NCBI GenBank assembly: GCA_902778895.1
Contig: CACYZF010000006.1
Span: 145,154-209,153 of the forward strand
Origin: an uncultured bacterium
Lineage (GTDB): Bacteria > Verrucomicrobiota > Lentisphaeria > Victivallales > UBA1829
Direction: 5' to 3'
DNA: 64,000 nt
Below, one piece after another: positions 63,363 through 64,000 of the stretch (positions within the stretch are counted from its first letter, which is position 1; each line of letters opens with the position of its first letter). Both the position numbers and the translations under genes were made by a program. The notes below the pieces were generated by a model that did not search any database, was not told the origin of the DNA, and worked only from the letters and a program-made list of their open reading frames with translations.

Positions 63363-64000
63363 GCAGCGCCTCCCGGAAAATGGGGAAGAAGTCCGGCTGA
63401 GCGGCATCGTCGGACGCGGCGGCGTCTCTTTTGCCAAGGCGGACGAGCTCGGGCGGATATCCGGACTGACGCATGGCGGATGCGATCATGCGAGGCGTAT
63501 CTTCATCGATGACCGGATCGGCTTCGGCGCAGTAATTGTAAACGACTCCGGCGAGGTCCATGTCACGGTGCTTCAGCGCCTCAATCGAGAGGAGTGCGTG
63601 GTTCAGAGCGCCGAGCTTGCCGGAACACACCAGGATGACCGGCCAGAGCTCTGCGGCGGCAAAGTCGATTGTCAGGTATGTTTCCGTGAGCGGTACGGCA
63701 AGTCCGCCCGCGCCTTCGACCAGCGTGACGTCGTACTTTGCGGAAACCTGCCGGACGCAGTCGGAGATGCGGTCCGTGTCGACGGCGCGGTGTTCGAGCT
63801 TGGCCGCCAGATGCGGCGAGGCGGGAAATTCGAAAATCTGCGGAGCGGTCAGCCCGGCGGCATCTTCCGGGAGCGGCGGGATGCCCATGATCGTACGGTG
63901 CATGTCGAGGTCCTCGGAGAAGCCGCGGCATCCGGTCTGGACCAGCTTGACCGTGGCGACTGAGAGGTGTTTGCCGAGCAGCCAGCGCGCCATGACCCCG
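63346..64000 (-). CDS. bioD: Dethiobiotin synthetase, N-terminus cut by window edge
   Basis: About 218 codons of BioD, which closes the ureido ring of dethiobiotin with CO2 and ATP. Visible: VKLVQTGCRGF, the Walker B-like VTLVEGAGGLAVPLTE, and ALNHALLSIEALKHRDMDLA with VVYNY. The P-loop (TGTDTxVGKT) should lie just beyond the right edge; the frame stays open to base 64000. First visible gene of a bioD-bioA-bioWF unit; bioB is not in the window. Confidence 0.92.
   Translation of the reverse strand, partial: GVMARWLLGKHLSVATVKLVQTGCRGFSEDLDMHRTIMGIPPLPEDAAGLTAPQIFEFPASPHLAAKLEHRAVDTDRISDCVRQVSAKYDVTLVEGAGGLAVPLTETYLTIDFAAAELWPVILVCSGKLGALNHALLSIEALKHRDMDLAGVVYNYCAEADPVIDEDTPRMIASAMRQSGYPPELVRLGKRDAAASDDAAQPDFFPIFREALHGLHR

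Overview
The window reads as chromosome of a moderately GC-rich, Gram-negative, probably anaerobic bacterium. A Verrucomicrobiota/Lentisphaerota-type (PVC group) organism is my best guess. This is inferred from gene content only: a chlamydia-style V-type ATPase operon, a secretin, Pal and lipoproteins (outer membrane), DapA/DapF and MraY (peptidoglycan), two proteins with PEP-CTERM-like C-termini, an indolepyruvate:ferredoxin oxidoreductase (anaerobic amino-acid metabolism), and secreted GH51 and GH43 enzymes (plant arabinan/xylan use). Most genes have high GC at third codon positions. The recurring promoter pattern is TTGACA-like, a 16-17 bp spacer, and TATATT/TATAAT. No rRNA, tRNA, CRISPR array or complete mobile element was seen.

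Layout. 1-3.6 kb: the start of an unknown repeat-containing protein running off the left edge, an intergenic region with hairpin repeats, and a secreted GH51 arabinofuranosidase. 3.6-8.3 kb, minus strand: a small membrane protein, a PHP phosphatase, a HEAT-like protein, a DEDDh exonuclease and a GT2 glycosyltransferase. 8.5-13.2 kb, minus strand: ilvE followed by a run of unknown envelope proteins. 13.4-16.3 kb, plus strand: Pal, TruA and a degenerate ABC ATPase. 16.5-25.5 kb, minus strand: an Fe-S nitroreductase, the V-ATPase operon (E, DUF2764-like, A, B, D, I, K) and a zinc-ribbon protein. 25.7-29 kb: a Prc-type protease and two small unknown genes.

29.5-34.7 kb, plus strand: a tight four-gene cluster encoding a secretin, a membrane-fusion protein, an ABC ATPase and a MacB-type permease. 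This looks like a MacAB-type exporter whose outer-membrane partner is a secretin rather than TolC, and it is the best candidate here for an undescribed system. 34.9-36.6 kb: dapF-dapA. 36.8-40.4 kb: small and secreted unknowns and an AzgA-type purine permease. 40.6-43.9 kb: nrdR, a ClC channel and an unknown protein with an ATP-cone-like N-terminus. 44.2-51.6 kb, minus strand: mraY, two large TPR proteins, two proteins with PLP-type sorting tails and a 29-residue COX24-like protein. 51.8-57.2 kb, minus strand: iorB, paaK-like ligase, aminotransferase, iorA and NUDIX. 57.3-60.1 kb: GH43, a GT2 and a lipoprotein. 60.2-64 kb, minus strand: bioD (cut by the window edge), bioA and a bioW-bioF fusion.

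A dispersed family of two-hairpin repeats occurs at about 1.24, 10.5, 16.3 and 43.9 kb. The stem sequences differ between copies but stay complementary, and a GTAG-like tetranucleotide lies just 5' of the second hairpin, which resembles REP/BIME elements. One copy supplies the first codons of a predicted gene.
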